Of a stretch of 64,000 bases of DNA, positions 44,744-57,176 are shown one piece after another. Made by a program: the position numbers and the translations under genes. The DNA comes from Diphasiastrum complanatum (Eukaryota > Streptophyta > Lycopodiopsida > Lycopodiales > Lycopodiaceae): positions 8,921,466 to 8,985,465 of the forward strand of contig CM055115.1 in NCBI GenBank assembly GCA_029204225.1. Direction: 5' to 3'. The stretch's first letter is position 1; every line of letters starts with the position of its first letter. A model generated the notes under the pieces. That model was not told the origin of the DNA. It made no database searches and worked only from the letters and a program-made list of their open reading frames with translations.

Positions 44744-46255
44744 CCAAATGCAATTACAAGTTGATGATTGTTTAATTTTTATTGCCCTTATTACTACCTT
44801 AAGTTTGATGATGTTCCTTCAAGTGTGAATGAAACTGTAGGAACAAAAGAGTGATTTGATGTAATGAAAAGTGAGTATATGATGCATTGTTTGAGATACT
44901 TGTAAAACTATTGATCTTCCATCAAATATGTTTACATATCCCCTGCTCCAGAGGATCTGTTTACTACGTTTCTTTTACTTGCTTTTTCTTCAGAATCGTT
45001 TCTGCCTGTTACCAGGCTTCATGGCATTCATTAGACGTATTCTTGATTTAACAATACCAAACCAGACAGAAGGGAACAGATTCTCATTGTAGTATAGCTT
45101 TTTGTCCTGCCTGTCAGAGGACTACTCAAGGTCGTCTCTCTTGAATGCACTTACATTCTAACAGGGATGCAAGCCAAGAACGCTCATTCAAATATCAACA
45201 TGCAGCCCAAATGAACATTCAGTAGTTTCTACAACTATCTACACTTAAAACAGACTGAATCAGAGCCTGTATTCTACTAACACTGAGCTACACTTGCATA
45301 AATTGACAAAATAAGAAACAAAACTAATCTACAGCATGTTAGAAGTCCAAGAATCAAGATACCAACCAGTCTTTTGATTTTTGGACATCCCAAGAACATC
45401 AAAAACTAGAATGTTAGAGAATATGCAAGATTTACACCACAGCTCCAGCCTATTTAGTTTACCTGAATGCTGATTCCTACATTAATCCACAAGAAAACAA
45501 GAAATCTAATCCACTCTACGAAAGCAGCAAATCTAATCCACTCTACAGTCCACAACCACACACAATGAACGGAAGGGCATGATCATAGGGGCATCACTCA
45601 AGAAAACCATCATGATCAAGGAGCTCAATGGATGCATCTAACTCGTGGAGGCTCTTCTCATTTCAGCATGGAGTTGATACAATTCTCAAAAAGCTCCTCT
45701 ACACAAAGAGGGAGTCTCTTAAATAAGCAAGAGAGCTTATTAGGTGGCATCCTAGTGGAATTTCCACATTTCACAAATTACAAGTGGAATAATGCTCTCC
45801 ACTAGTGGTCACCATCAAAAGGTGGCTCACTCTACTTTCTATAAGAGGGGTCTACTTGCATTTATTACATTTGCCTAGAAATACTAGTTCCTACATGGTC
45901 ATTCCATCTTCCGGGATTCACCATGAGGCTTACACAGTTCTTGCATGTCTTTCCTAGCTAGTATTCCTCGGCTCTCATACTCGGCTCTCAATCTTCATTA
46001 GTCTCATCTTCTTAGAAACCTCCTCGGTCTAAGGTGAGAGGTGCTCTTGAGTTACTCTGTCCGAGTATCTTGGGGATTCGGCAGAATCAGCCAACATCAT
46101 CCCACCCCTAATGTGTTGCAGGACCCACTGCAACTCATATTGGACGATGTCGCTCCGCTTTGCATTGGCATCTTCGATCGTCACTTGGAAAAGCATAGGT
46201 CCTCGTGCACTTTCATAAAACCAACTGCTTATTAAAGTATGTCGCTTGAAGAATA
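44744..46255. other. Probable retroelement leader and spacer, no gene recognised
   Basis: It follows the primer site at 44732 but no gag is found. Short frames here carry no motif. The sequence is AT-rich to about 45600 and then more mixed. Nothing else can be supported. Confidence 0.45.
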
Positions 46256-46829
46256 TAAAGCGCTTTATGGTCTTAAACAAGCACCACGTGCATGGTATAG
46301 CATGATTGATGCCTACTTTCATTCAAAGGGGGTGGTGAGACCACATTCTGATCCAAATCTATATGTCTTATGCTTTGATGGTATGGTTGCTTTGATTGCT
46401 CTTTATGTTGATGACTTGATTATTACGGGAAATAATCAAGAGATGATAGACATGATCAAGAAAGACCTCATGGAACAATTCGAGATGACAGATCTCAGCC
46501 TGATGCATTACTGCCTTGGAGTAGAGGTGTGGCAAAAAGGACACAAAGTGGGTTTGACACACGTAAAGTATGTCAAAGAGTTGCTACACAGGTTTAGGTT
46601 GCAGGATTGCAAACCAGTAAACACTCCTATACACAAAAATACCAGTGGTTATTGTAGTATATCAAAATACGAAATGATAACAACCAAGAAAACACCATTA
46701 TCTTTAGTATATGGGATGTACCTCATATTGCCTATTCAATTTGACGTGCCCATATATCGAATTCAGGAATTCAAAGGAGACATCTCCAATAAGGTAATAA
46801 ATGAAAGACTTCACATGATATCACTTTAG
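46256..46829 (+). pseudogene. Patchwork of copia RT fragment and gypsy integrase tail
   Basis: From 46256 the frame encodes a copia RT core: KALYGLKQAPRAWY, then LYVDDLIITGN (catalytic YVDD) and LMHYCLGVEV, up to NTPIHKN at about 46635. In the same frame it then reads KKTPLSLVYGMYLILPIQFDVP, which is the TPF-LVYG-PIEF-P pattern from the C-terminal part of gypsy integrases. The two superfamilies are joined in frame without the intervening domains. At about 46790 it passes into a block shared with 2255 and 61060. This family differs from Copia-A, B and C. Confidence 0.65.
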
Positions 46830-47434
46830 AATATTTGAGACAAAAGGATCCGGCTTTTTTAAATAATTGTAGCCAAACCTTCAAAATAGATCATTACTTA
46901 AGGTTTTTTGTAACATCCAATGATAAGATGTTGAATGTCCAAAAATACTCATAGAAAAGTTGAATAGAGCTGCTAGTTGATTTCTATTATCCATTACTAT
47001 GGATGATATACATAAAATAGGAAGATAAATAGAGTGAATAGTTTGAAGGTTTGAAAGAATATATTCGTAGTCGTAAGAATCATTTGACAGATACGATTTG
47101 GATCGCTTATAAAAGAGATGATGTGGTTAAATTTATAGCCAAAACCTTATATAATGTGCAACTGTTATATGGAAGACTCGAGTACTGGTCACTTACGAAA
47201 AAGATGTACCCTCAAGAAGAAAAGTTCTGCTGCATCAAGTGATTCTTCTGATGCAATTCATGTTATAACTTTGTTCACATACAAACTGAAGCAGCTAGGA
47301 CAGTGACAAGCAAAGATGTACCCCATAAAAACAATTAATGATCGATGCAACAATAGAGACTGGTCATTTCTTTTTCAACGTCGAGTGCAAATTTTTGTAT
47401 AGATTACAACAACGATGTTGTGTCCATTTGCGCA
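46830..47434 (+). other. Two duplicated blocks inside the inner end of the right arm
   Basis: 46800-47045 matches 61060-61295 (and the reverse of 2030-2260). 47140-47434 matches the reverse of 16850-17125. Neither encodes anything I recognise. The junction between them, at about 47050-47140, is a breakpoint between pieces with different neighbours elsewhere. Confidence 0.5.
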
Positions 47435-47539
47435 GTCCCAAATTTTCATATTCAAACTTTAATAGATTTTTGGAAGGAGCACATTACAACAATTCATCTA
47501 GATTTGGAGGACTTGCTTAATCTGAGGATGAGGACATGT

Positions 47540-47815
47540 GATAAAAAGAATGAGCTTAGAATAGGTTAAGTGTATTCCGATACCAGGTCAAAGATCAAAT
47601 CGATCCATGGTCGATTTTCATTTCGACCTAGAGTCCATATGTTATTATGATCCTTTTCAAAAGTGGTTATGGAACTTAAGATGACTATTTCATATTTAGA
47701 ACAACTACTAGGCTATATAAAGAGCATTTGTTCTCGCATATTTCTTTGAAATGGAATGAAGTGAAGTTAGTGAGTTAGTCTATTTTCATTCTCAATTCAC
47801 TGATAGTTATTACTA
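47540..47815 (+). mobile_element. Copia-A 5' LTR (right arm)
   Basis: It mirrors the left-arm LTR at 12670-12938 and has the TATA box CTATATAAAGAGC at about 47712. It reads into the gag leader and the gag Met at 47866. Confidence 0.6.
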
Positions 47816-47865
47816 TCGCTTAGACTAATATCCACCTGGATTTCCAAGGGAAAGCCAGTCCTATC

Positions 47866-49335
47866 ATGGACAAGCTTGATGGAGCCAATCACCATCTATA
47901 GAAATTTAAGATGAGAACTGTGCTAATGGCTAAGGAATTTTATGACGTTGTTATAGGTGTAGAGGTAAGAAACAAAGCTGACGATGCTGCAATCTCTCGA
48001 TGGAAGCTGAAGGATGGCAAAGCCTTTGTGCTGATCATCTTCAATATATCAGACACTCAAATCAGCCATGTGTATGAAGCTCATATCTCCAAGGAGTTCT
48101 GGGACATCTTGAGCACTCTGTACGATGTGCGCGACTTAGCTTCCAAGCTACATCTAAGAAAGAACATTTTCTCCCTCAAGATGACCAACGAAGATTCCCT
48201 ACAGAATCACATCAACCAGTTCAAGAACCTGCTATAGCAAATGGCCACTTTTGGATTTGTCATAGATGATCAAGATGTAGTAATGACACTATTTTCAAGC
48301 TTTCCAAGCTCATACGACAGCTGGGTGATGATCATCTTGACACACCCTGAATTGACTCTTTCAAGAGTCATGACAATGTTGTTTTAGGAAGAGAGCAGAA
48401 GGAACAAAGTCTCTGGTTCCTCAAGTGTCGACTCTCATGTCTTATACACCAACAAAGGCTCAACTAAGCAAAAGAAGAAAGGCCCAAAGCAACCAAAGCT
48501 AAATCATGGACCGACACAGCGTCAAGAGCAGTCAAACTAGCCGACAAAAATTAGCTGTTCTACACATATTCTGGTGAACCAACCACAAGATCCAAGATTG
48601 TCGCATACTACAAGAAAAGAACAACAGCAAGGGGCAGTCGAAACAAGTGGCATATGCAGGTACAGAAGCACCACAGTCGATTCAAGAATCGGATAATGAT
48701 GCCTTAATGACTAGCCATCAAAGAACATCCAACGACAGCTCCTGGTTTCTAAACTCTGGAGCCACACAACACATGACTAGCCATATTGGCTATTTTGAGT
48801 CCTATACGCCTTCCAATACCAAACGATATGTTCACCTAGGCAACAATAGCACACAGGCTATCAAAGGTGAAGGTACAGTAAGACCGAGCTTTGCAAATGA
48901 TCAATCTAAGCTACTTTGAAATGTAGTGCATCTACCGAATCTATCTACAAATTCGCTCTTTGTTAGCAGAATTACAGATCTAGGACATAAAATAGAATTT
49001 GAATCTGATGAGTGTAAAGTAGTTGATAAGGAAGACAGGATCCTAGCACTCGGAAAGAGACATGGATACTTGTATAGATTAAGTCATTGTTGTTCTACCT
49101 CTAGTCATGCTCTTAGTACTTCTATTCAAAGAAATAACAGTTTACTTTGGCATTATAGACTTTGTCACCTAAATTATTCTTTTGTACAACAAATGTCTAA
49201 ACAATCTATTGTTGTTGATCTTGACTATCCAGATAGGAAAGTCAAATTATCTACTTGTCAAGAGTGTCTAGTCTGTAAACTGGCCATGAAACCATTTAGA
49301 TCAAGCCATCAGCATGTTTCTAGTGGATTGCTTGG
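47866..49335 (+). pseudogene. Copia-A gag, protease and pre-integrase, right arm
   Basis: It mirrors 11161-12614. Gag stops early (CTATAG after MDKLDGANHH) and again after FKNLL. The protease reads NSGAT for DSGAT (Gly kept, Asp lost). The pre-integrase part has LWHYRLCHLN and CQECLVCKLAMK, so its zinc-binding His and Cys residues survive here. It ends at the 2-kb-type insertion after TGTAC. Confidence 0.8.
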
Positions 49336-51687
49336 TGTACTGTTTGTGGGGAAAAAGACCTCTTTTTCAAACTATTTTCGACGAAAAATCGTCGCCGTGC
49401 GCTATTACGCTGACGCAGAACTGCCTAAAAATGACGCATAAATGGCCCATAATGGCTAGTTGCACTGCTACTAAAATACTATTCATTTGTTAATTTACGT
49501 TGTATGAAAATGTCATTTATGCGGCCTATGCCCCTAGTTTTCGGGTTTGTAGGGACTAGGAGGTGCCAAGTATTTTCGTAGTTAGTAATTAAAAACTTGG
49601 CCGTGAGCCCATAAAAACTGAAATCATAAATAGGACCCAACTTGACTTTGAAATTGCAAGTTGAGGCCAAGCTAGGTGCTAAAAATGGAATTTGGGCCAG
49701 TGCCCTATTTTTAGAGTTAGTTTTTGAAAAGTCATAAGGAGGTGCCCCATTTCTTGAAGGGGTGCACCTCCAGCCCATTGAGCCCCTACGTATAGGGAGG
49801 CGTGTGGGACAACATACCATTGTTCATTGTCATCTTCTTGGAGAGAGAGAGAGAGAAGCTTGGAGAGAAAGGGAAGGAGTAGAAGTTGTTGTGCTTGGTG
49901 TCTCGCATCTCTTCCACTTCCTATTTGTGCTCAATCCACAGAGACAAGGAGGAGGAAAGGAGAAGAGGCTGATCTGCCTGGTGCCTTCCACTGTAATTTC
50001 TTTGTTGGATCTTTACTCTAAATTCTGTTCACTTTCATTGCTATTGATCTGTTTTTCATCCTTTAGCATTGTGTTACCACTGTTTGTGGATTTGTGAATT
50101 GTTTTTTCTGCCATCTCTAACATTTGGTTGCAGACCTTGGAAGGGTGTAGATTGCACTGGGATTGTTGTCATTAATCTTGTCTCTGTAGAGCTTGCAATT
50201 GTGGAAAGCCTTGTTGTTACATTCACAAGGTTCTGTGACTTATTTAAAGATTGTTTGTTATCCAAGAAGGCAGTCATTGCCTTGTTTATTGTTGATCACT
50301 AAGGCTTTCAAAGCTTTGTCAGTAGTTTTGAGGGAAGCCCAATGAACAGAGCCTATTCATTGCTAGTTTTCTGAGAAGTTATTGATTGGTTTGGGATCCA
50401 ATACCCTGAGGGCCTGTCAAAAAGCAGAGTACATATCTCTAGTTTTGCTTGAGGCCATTTTTCTGCCTGTCAAAATCATTGGATATTTCCCTATCTTGTT
50501 TACCCTTAAGAAAAAAAAACACACAGGCATAGAGCCCTGAGGGCCTGAATGTTTGAAACAGCTCTGCTTGTTAATGCCTCTAGAGGCCAACTGTGTGCAG
50601 TTTCTTTTCAAGGAATGAAGAATCTCGTTACTTGAAACCCATCATTCTTCTGGAATCTATCTTGCAGTCTATAGAGGTACTTCTTTCCTTCCTGCCAATG
50701 GTGAATGCATTCAATGCATTGCTTTCATGTGCCTTTTGAAGATGGCCTACATATTGTGAGAGTATCAGTCTTTGAAGACAACGATGTGTTACTGAGCCAC
50801 TTTCTGCTCTTCCATCTCTTCATCGTTGCCCTGCTGTGGCTGGTTCCTTCTCCCTGTCTATGTTGTGGCTCGTTAGATAGTGTAGCGCAGGCATCCCAAA
50901 GGAAGCCGGGAACCACGACTTAGCTTCCCAGCCTTCAACTCTTGCCATCCAAACCCACTTTACATACAAGTAGCCAACGCGCCAACAACGATCAGACTTA
51001 ACCAACTTGAAGTTCCGAAAACCAACATTGAGATCCAGCCTGGTGCCATGCCAGATCGAGGGTCCCGATGTGGGTGACTTCCCTCCAAGCAAGCCACCCA
51101 ACATACATCAAACTTAACCAACTCGAAGCTTCGTTACAAACGAGTAACATCCAATCCAAGCAAGCGGTCTGACTTACATCAGACTTAACCAACTGAAAGC
51201 TTTGTCCCGACAGCATACCGCTGGCACCACGGACCAAATGGTCCCAACGGCATACCGCCGACGTCCCGGGATACGACCCTCAGCTATGTGCCAATTTAAA
51301 AATTTTGAAGCGGCCTTACAACTAGCGCTTTTTCCGAATATTGAAACCCAGAAGGTAATCAAAGTCAGTTTGAGAAAAATCCCACTTTATTGATAAATCT
51401 GAGAAGGTTACATTTCAAGTGTGTGACCAACCCTAGTCTTTGGGGAGCTCGCATGCCAAGGCGAGTGCCAGGACAACATTCTAGCAAGAGAGGCTGAGAC
51501 TTGCTTGGAGCTCGCCCTAAGTCGCAACCCGCACTCCCCTATAGTATTGGTGGGATTTGGCACCCCCCCTCATACCAAGCACTCTACCCAAGCTGGTAAA
51601 GCACATTTTTCTCTCTCTAGAGAGTAATTTTCTCTCTCTATATTTTATTGATCCCCAGGCTTCCTTTAATCATGCCTAGATCATGTG

Positions 51688-51900
51688 AGGTGATTGCACA
51701 TCGATCTGAGCTCTCTGGACTTCGCTAGAACTGATCAAAGATTTTCAGCCATAGGAACTTGGCGCCGGCTGGATTCTGGTCACAGTGGCGCTGGGAGCGG
51801 CGCCAACGTGGGCTGGGAGCAGTAGGGGCGCTGCTGGCGCCGGGGACAATGCTGGCGCCAGTGGCGCCGGAAGTAAAGTTTGTAAAGGTAGCTTTACAAC
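51688..51900 (+). repeat. GC-rich direct repeat, copy 1 (GGCGCC-rich)
   Basis: This copy shares more than 100 bp with 53151-53365, starting AGGTGATTGCACATCGATCT and passing into a run of GGCGCC/GGCGCTGG motifs and GTAAAGGTAGCTTTACAAC. The GGCGCC-rich stretch stands out against an AT-rich background. Confidence 0.8.
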
Positions 51901-53150
51901 ATCCACCCCACCTTTATAAAATCTGATGTCCTCATCCGATGTCAGATTAAAGTAAAGGTGTCTCCCAATTAAAAGTAACTATACATCTAAGCTACTTGGC
52001 ACAGTACTCAATCTACTGGCCCCTTTTTATTAACATTGAAGCTGGCACACCACAAGTTGGAGGCTCAGATCTTTGTACTGAAAAATTACATAACTTAAAA
52101 TATCTCTTTGTCTGAGAAAAGCGTAGATTTTATATCGCTTTTGTAAAATCCAAGAACCTTATTAACTGGTGACAGAGGCCTTTCTTTGAAATGTTCACCC
52201 CTGTCGCTTCTGACTTTCGACTTTGGAACTCCTTTGAGCTCATGATTTGTCCTTGATGCACTTTGTGTTGAGCTCCCTAAGATCCAGATTTGATCAGTTC
52301 TGCACAGGTATCAAGGCTCCTTGAGCCAAAGGATTTATCGTTTGATTGCCCACTTTATGGTCCACTCCATGCCTTGTTGCTTCTGCACCTTGATTTCTCT
52401 CCTTGTCCCAGCCTGATCTTGATACATTTCCTTCTTGGCTCTTTAAGGTAGGCAAAGATTGAGTACTCCGCAATGCACCTCTCACTTAGGTTGAAGTAGC
52501 TCTTTGAATCAGCCCAAATGTAACCATTGACCTCGTGGAAAGCCAAAGGGTCGCACCAGTTTGATCCGCATACGAACTATCTCTTCGTGTTTTGTTTGAA
52601 GCACCATGTCCATCACGCAAAACTTGACTTTCACAATTCCATCACTGGTCAGTTGCCTCACAGTCAAAACAAGAAGTGTACATCGAGCTTGGCTTCAAGT
52701 AGTTCTCTTTGAATCAAACACATGCACCCAGAGTTTGCACTAGTCCGATCTCAATACGAACTGTCCCTTAGCGTTCGTTCGAAATACCAAGTCTCTCATG
52801 CAAGACTCAACTTTCACAGTTCCTTCATTGATCAGCTGCCTTACACGTGACACAAGCCATTGTACTCATATTTTTCTCATCATTGCTGGTCCAAAGAAAG
52901 CCTATAACAAGCTTTCCTTCCACAAAAAAAACTTGTCAACTTATCAGGTCCAAAGTTCGCCATTCTTCTCGTGTGAGTATGGCTAGGTCACCTTGAATTT
53001 GCCCCCATTTTGATCAACTTTCATTCAAAATTTGCCCCAGGAGAGAGGTGTGTGTGACAGTTCCCCTCCACTTATAAAATTAGCTGATCGGACTTAGAGT
53101 AGAGTTCTTCGGACAAAAAGCCTTTCCAACACTTTGCTTCCCATCTGCTA

Positions 53151-53365
53151 GGTGATTGCACATCGATCTGAGCTCTCTGGACTTCGCTAGAACCGATCAA
53201 AGATTTTCAACCATAGGAACTTGGCGCCGGTTGGATTCTGGTCACAGTGGTGCCGGGAGCGGCGCCGGCGCCATTGGCGCCGGGAGCAGCAGGGGCGCTG
53301 CTGGCGCCAGGGATGATGCTGGCGCCAGCAGCGCCGGAAGTAAAGCTTGTAAAGGTAGCTTTACA
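53151..53365 (+). repeat. GC-rich direct repeat, copy 2 (GGCGCC-rich)
   Basis: It is the second copy of 51688-51900, about 1.46 kb away in the same orientation and diverged by a modest number of changes, chiefly in the number and form of GGCGCC units. Two direct repeats of ~215 bp at this spacing could be the LTRs of a very small (TRIM-like) element, but no primer site was found next to either. Confidence 0.75.
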
Positions 53366-54383
53366 ACAGATAGCCGTGATGTAACTCCTCACCCTGCCCA
53401 TTTCCTATCTGTGAAGGAGAGGCCATCACTGTGCTCATCCCTCAGCCTATTCCCGCTCCCTCCTCCGATCTGCCTACATGCCATCAGATTCGTTTCTTTC
53501 CCTCTTGCAACCTCCCTCACCTAACCGCAACCCTGCTCCAGTAGACCTTCTTCTCCTCTTGTTGCCTGGCTGCGTGGTTTCCTTGCTTGTTTGGCTCGCT
53601 CTCCCTCTGGCCACGTTAACCTGCCTGGCCGCGTGGTTTCCCTGCTGCTGCGATCCTGCCTCCGGTTCCTAACCTACCTAGCCCTGCTTATACTTCATCG
53701 CTGTCGTGGTTGCTCCGTGCCCTATGGCTCCTAATTCCTATAACCAAGAATCAATGCCTCTGAGGTATAAGAAGTGTATTGTGGAGGGAACCCAGGTTCA
53801 AATGCCAACTATTGTTATTTGTGATAGCATTGGAGACTTGAAAGCCCTTCTGTTATTGAGATGGACCGACCTTCTACTATGAGACTCATTTGTAGTGTGA
53901 GAATGTTTGACTGTTTCGTCTAGTCAAGCCAAACCTGAAGTCTTGCACTCCCTTGAAGATGTTTATGTATGGGTTTGGTGTTTAGGTCACTAATATCCAA
54001 GAAAAGCTATTCATCCAAGTGCTATATTTATGAGCCATGGACACGAATTTGCTCATATGCTATTTAAGCATATGTCAAGCTGTATAGCCTTTGAATGTGA
54101 GTGCCCTAGCAAGTGATATACTCCTCATCACCTATTGTTGTCCGACTCTTGAGCCTATGAGCCCATTACAATGGCTATTCATCTTTTTGTTGAGCAATGC
54201 TGAATCTCTAAGCAAATGAAGAATAGAGTTGTGCTCTTCTAAACCATTCTTAGACTCTTGCTCATAAGTCGACTCCATAACCCAATGGAGCTTGAGCTAT
54301 AATTGTGGTATAGAACGACTTCCGTTAGCAATTTCCTTAGATTGGCAGTCTATTTGGGGGTCGTTTTATAATCTTTCATGTAC

Positions 54384-56036
54384 TTTATCAAGAAGAAGTC
54401 AAAAGCTTTCAATTGTTTCAGAATCTTCAAGGAGCATGCAAAGAAAGAAATTGGCAGACAAATCAAAGCCCTGAGGTCCAATAATGGTGGAGAGTACATC
54501 TCTACTAAGTTCAAGGAGTATTCCTAGAGCCAAGGCATTGAACAACAATTTATCACTCCTTATTTGCCTCAATCTAATGGCTTAGTCGAGAGGAAGAATC
54601 GTACCCTGGTCGAGGCAGCCAAATGTATGCTGGCACATGAATCTTTGTCGAAGAGCTTCTGGGTTGAAGCTCTCCCCACTACAGCCGATGTTCAAAACAA
54701 ATGTTCGACTAAGGCCCTCGTAGGCAAAACACCACATGAGGTTTGGACAGGTTCTAAGGCTTCAATGAAGAACCTTCGAGTGTTCGGATGCATCACCTAT
54801 GCGCAGATCCCAAAGGAGACGAGGAAGAAATTCAACTTCCAAGGTCTCAAGACCATCCTTATTGGATACACTTCATCTGACCAAGCTATACGATTTTATT
54901 CAGTAGGGATACAGTCTTTATCGAGGATCAGTTTGACGATTTCAAAGGAAAATGCAAAGTTCCATGCAAACCTTTGATGCCTCTACCTCCGATACGACAA
55001 TTCGAGTCTCGGGCTCAAGTGTGCCTATAGTCGATGGACTACCCGACAATGAGTCAGACAAAGAAGTTGTTGTTACTCAGCAACAACAAATCCAAGGATT
55101 GGCAGCCAACGGCACCTCCTCCAAGAAGATCAAACCGAGCCCACAGAGTACATTCCTGAGTTTTGGCATGTCTTTTAATACATGAGCCGACTACCGTCGA
55201 AGAGGCACTTAGACAACCAGACTTTAATGTTTGGAGAGAAGCGATGAACATAGAGTATTCCTATCTGATCAAGAACCAGACATGGTCACTAGTCGAAGCT
55301 CCCTCTGGCAACAATCTTATTGATTGCAAATGGGTCTTTAACATCAAGTACAATGCCAATGGAGCTATGATCGAAGGAAGGCTCGACTAGTAGCACGAGC
55401 ATTCGCTCAGATCCCCAACATTGACTAAAATGAGACTTTCAGTCTAGTAGTCAAGCATTCATTGATACGAGCCCTCCTATCATATGTTGCAGCAGCCGAC
55501 CTTGAAGTACATCAACTCGATGTATAGACAGCTTATTTGAACATAATCATCGAAAAAGACATCTACATGCTCCAGCTTGAAGGATACGTTCACGAAGGTA
55601 TGAAGCATCATGTCTACAAGCTCCACAAAGCACTTTATGGCTGATTCTAATGTCTACTTCAAGTTAATGCAATAATCTTTTATAATTATCACCTCGTATG
55701 TCGATGATACGTTGCTTTTCAACAATAGTACCAATCTGGTGAAGGATGCTAAAAAGATGCTGTCTTCCGAACTTGACAGGACCGATTTGGGCAAAGCTCA
55801 CTTCTGTTTGGGCATTCAACACAGCGAGAAGGCTGATCTTTATCACTCAGCAACGGTATCTTCACAATACCCTTATCAGATACAATTTGATCAATTGTAA
55901 ACTAGCTCACTCACCAATGGATTCAGGCTTGCGATTATCGAAGGGCCAATGCCAAGAAGTGGTTATGGAAGTTAAGACGGTTATTTCATATTTAGAACAT
56001 CTACGAGGGAGCATTTGTTCTCGCATATTTCTTTGA
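54384..56036 (+). pseudogene. Copia-A integrase and RT, right arm
   Basis: It mirrors 7474-9139. Integrase: RSNNGGEYIS, PQSNGLVERKNRTL and VFGCITYAQIPK; the catalytic Glu is followed by the usual RKN. RT is in several frames (EALRQPDFNVWREAMN, DCKWVFNIKYN, SYVDDTLLFNN-like, HFCLGIQ). It then fuses to LTR sequence as in the other copies and, like the left arm, lacks the LTR TATA. Confidence 0.82.
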
Positions 56037-56857
56037 AATGGAATGAAGTGAAGTTAGTGAGTTAGTCTATTCTCATTTTATTGATGTGAATGATTTACTC
56101 TCTCTATGCTATTTTCAAGATTATACTTATGAAGTTTTGCTCATATAGTAGAATCTCATTATTCTTATTTAAGTGATCATTATTCAATGCAATGAATGCT
56201 TGTCTGATGCGAGGGGAAGTAATGCTTGTTACCATAATTAGAATACAGTGACAAGTCTGAAATCGTAGTACATACATAAACGATGAATGGCATGTAGTTC
56301 CAACTTCTATAATTCCATTATCCAAATTTCATAAAAGCAAATCACAAATTGTCTGCAACGTGTAAACAACCTAAAAGTGAAATCCTAAATTCTTCATAGT
56401 AAAGCCTAAGGAGATAGGGCTGAATCATGATACCTAAAGGCCAACTAGTGATGTCTAGCATAGCCTCCTCCTAGTCACCCATGATGTAGTGTAGGCTCTA
56501 GCTGAAGACCCTCATCCTCACCTTGTGGACATATTTGCTTTTCTTTGAAACAAATAGCACTTTGGCATGCGGTGCAACTTGAAAATGCGATGCATAGTCT
56601 GACATATCTAAATAAATAACGAGTACCGAGGTTAACCATAGCATTCTATTACCTAGTCATATTCCAGGCAACTCCCTTGGATCACTTTTTTGGGTTGGTA
56701 TCCAAAGTGTTTTTTGGTCCCAAGTTTTAGCCCTCTTAGGGGTCCAATATGCATTTAGTCACGTTCTAGGGTACTACATATTATGTAACGACTAGGGTTT
56801 TGAAGGTGTCCAAATAGCATATAAATAGAGATCGATAGAGAGAACACCACACACTTG

Positions 56858-56893
<36 letters not shown>

Positions 56894-57176
56894 AACGATT
56901 TGCCAAGAACAGCCTTACTTGAATGCAGACGTGTTGAATGTAAGAGACAGAGGGCGGAACTCAATAAATTCCTTCGAACCTCTGAGTCAGTGATAATCCG
57001 TAGCTGGGTTCGTCGAAAATCTCAAGGCGAATTTTACTTCATAATTTTTTTTTCTTGACAACGTTCTCAAGCTATTTCAGAAGGTACAGCGGTAGGCAGG
57101 TAGCCTTACCTTGATTTCTGCAAAATACACAGACGGCAAAGGTTGCTTCCTTAACTCTGCCTAAAGAAACAACGCC
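56037..57176 (+). promoter_or_regulatory. Upstream region of the right-arm BYPASS1-like copy
   Basis: It carries the TATA (ATAAATAG, about 56820) and a GA microsatellite at 56860-56889, shorter than in the left arm. Apart from the shared copia 3' sequence at the start, no coding content is seen. Confidence 0.5.

Larger units (their letters stand above)
51061..54097. other. 3-kb segment absent from the left arm
   Basis: Left-arm sequence joins GCCAGATCGAG directly to TGAGTGCCCTAG. The left boundary falls in a local repeat family (AGACTTAACCAACT phrases at 50993, 51108 and 51184), and no clean target duplication is seen. Loss from the left arm is thus at least as likely as gain in the right. 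It holds a pair of GC-rich direct repeats and no recognisable gene. Confidence 0.6.
49341..54378 (+). mobile_element. TG...CA insertion, right-arm version (5.0 kb)
   Basis: It is the same insertion as 9145-11155 with the same TGTAC duplication (49336-49340 and 54379-54383), but contains 3.0 kb more (51061-54097). Frames of up to about 120 codons in it (49479-50923) have no family motif. A sequence with PBS-like or gag-like features is absent, so it is solo-LTR-like or a non-autonomous element. Confidence 0.65.

Noticed and set aside
53156-53524. Gly/Ala/Ser-rich 122-codon frame suggesting a cell-wall or silk-like protein
   Set aside because: It is the translation of the GGCGCC-rich repeat; the equivalent repeat at 51688 does not keep the frame.
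51061-54097. Clean transposon insertion in the right arm
   Set aside because: No target duplication or terminal repeat was found and one edge lies in a local repeat family, so a deletion from the left arm explains it equally well.
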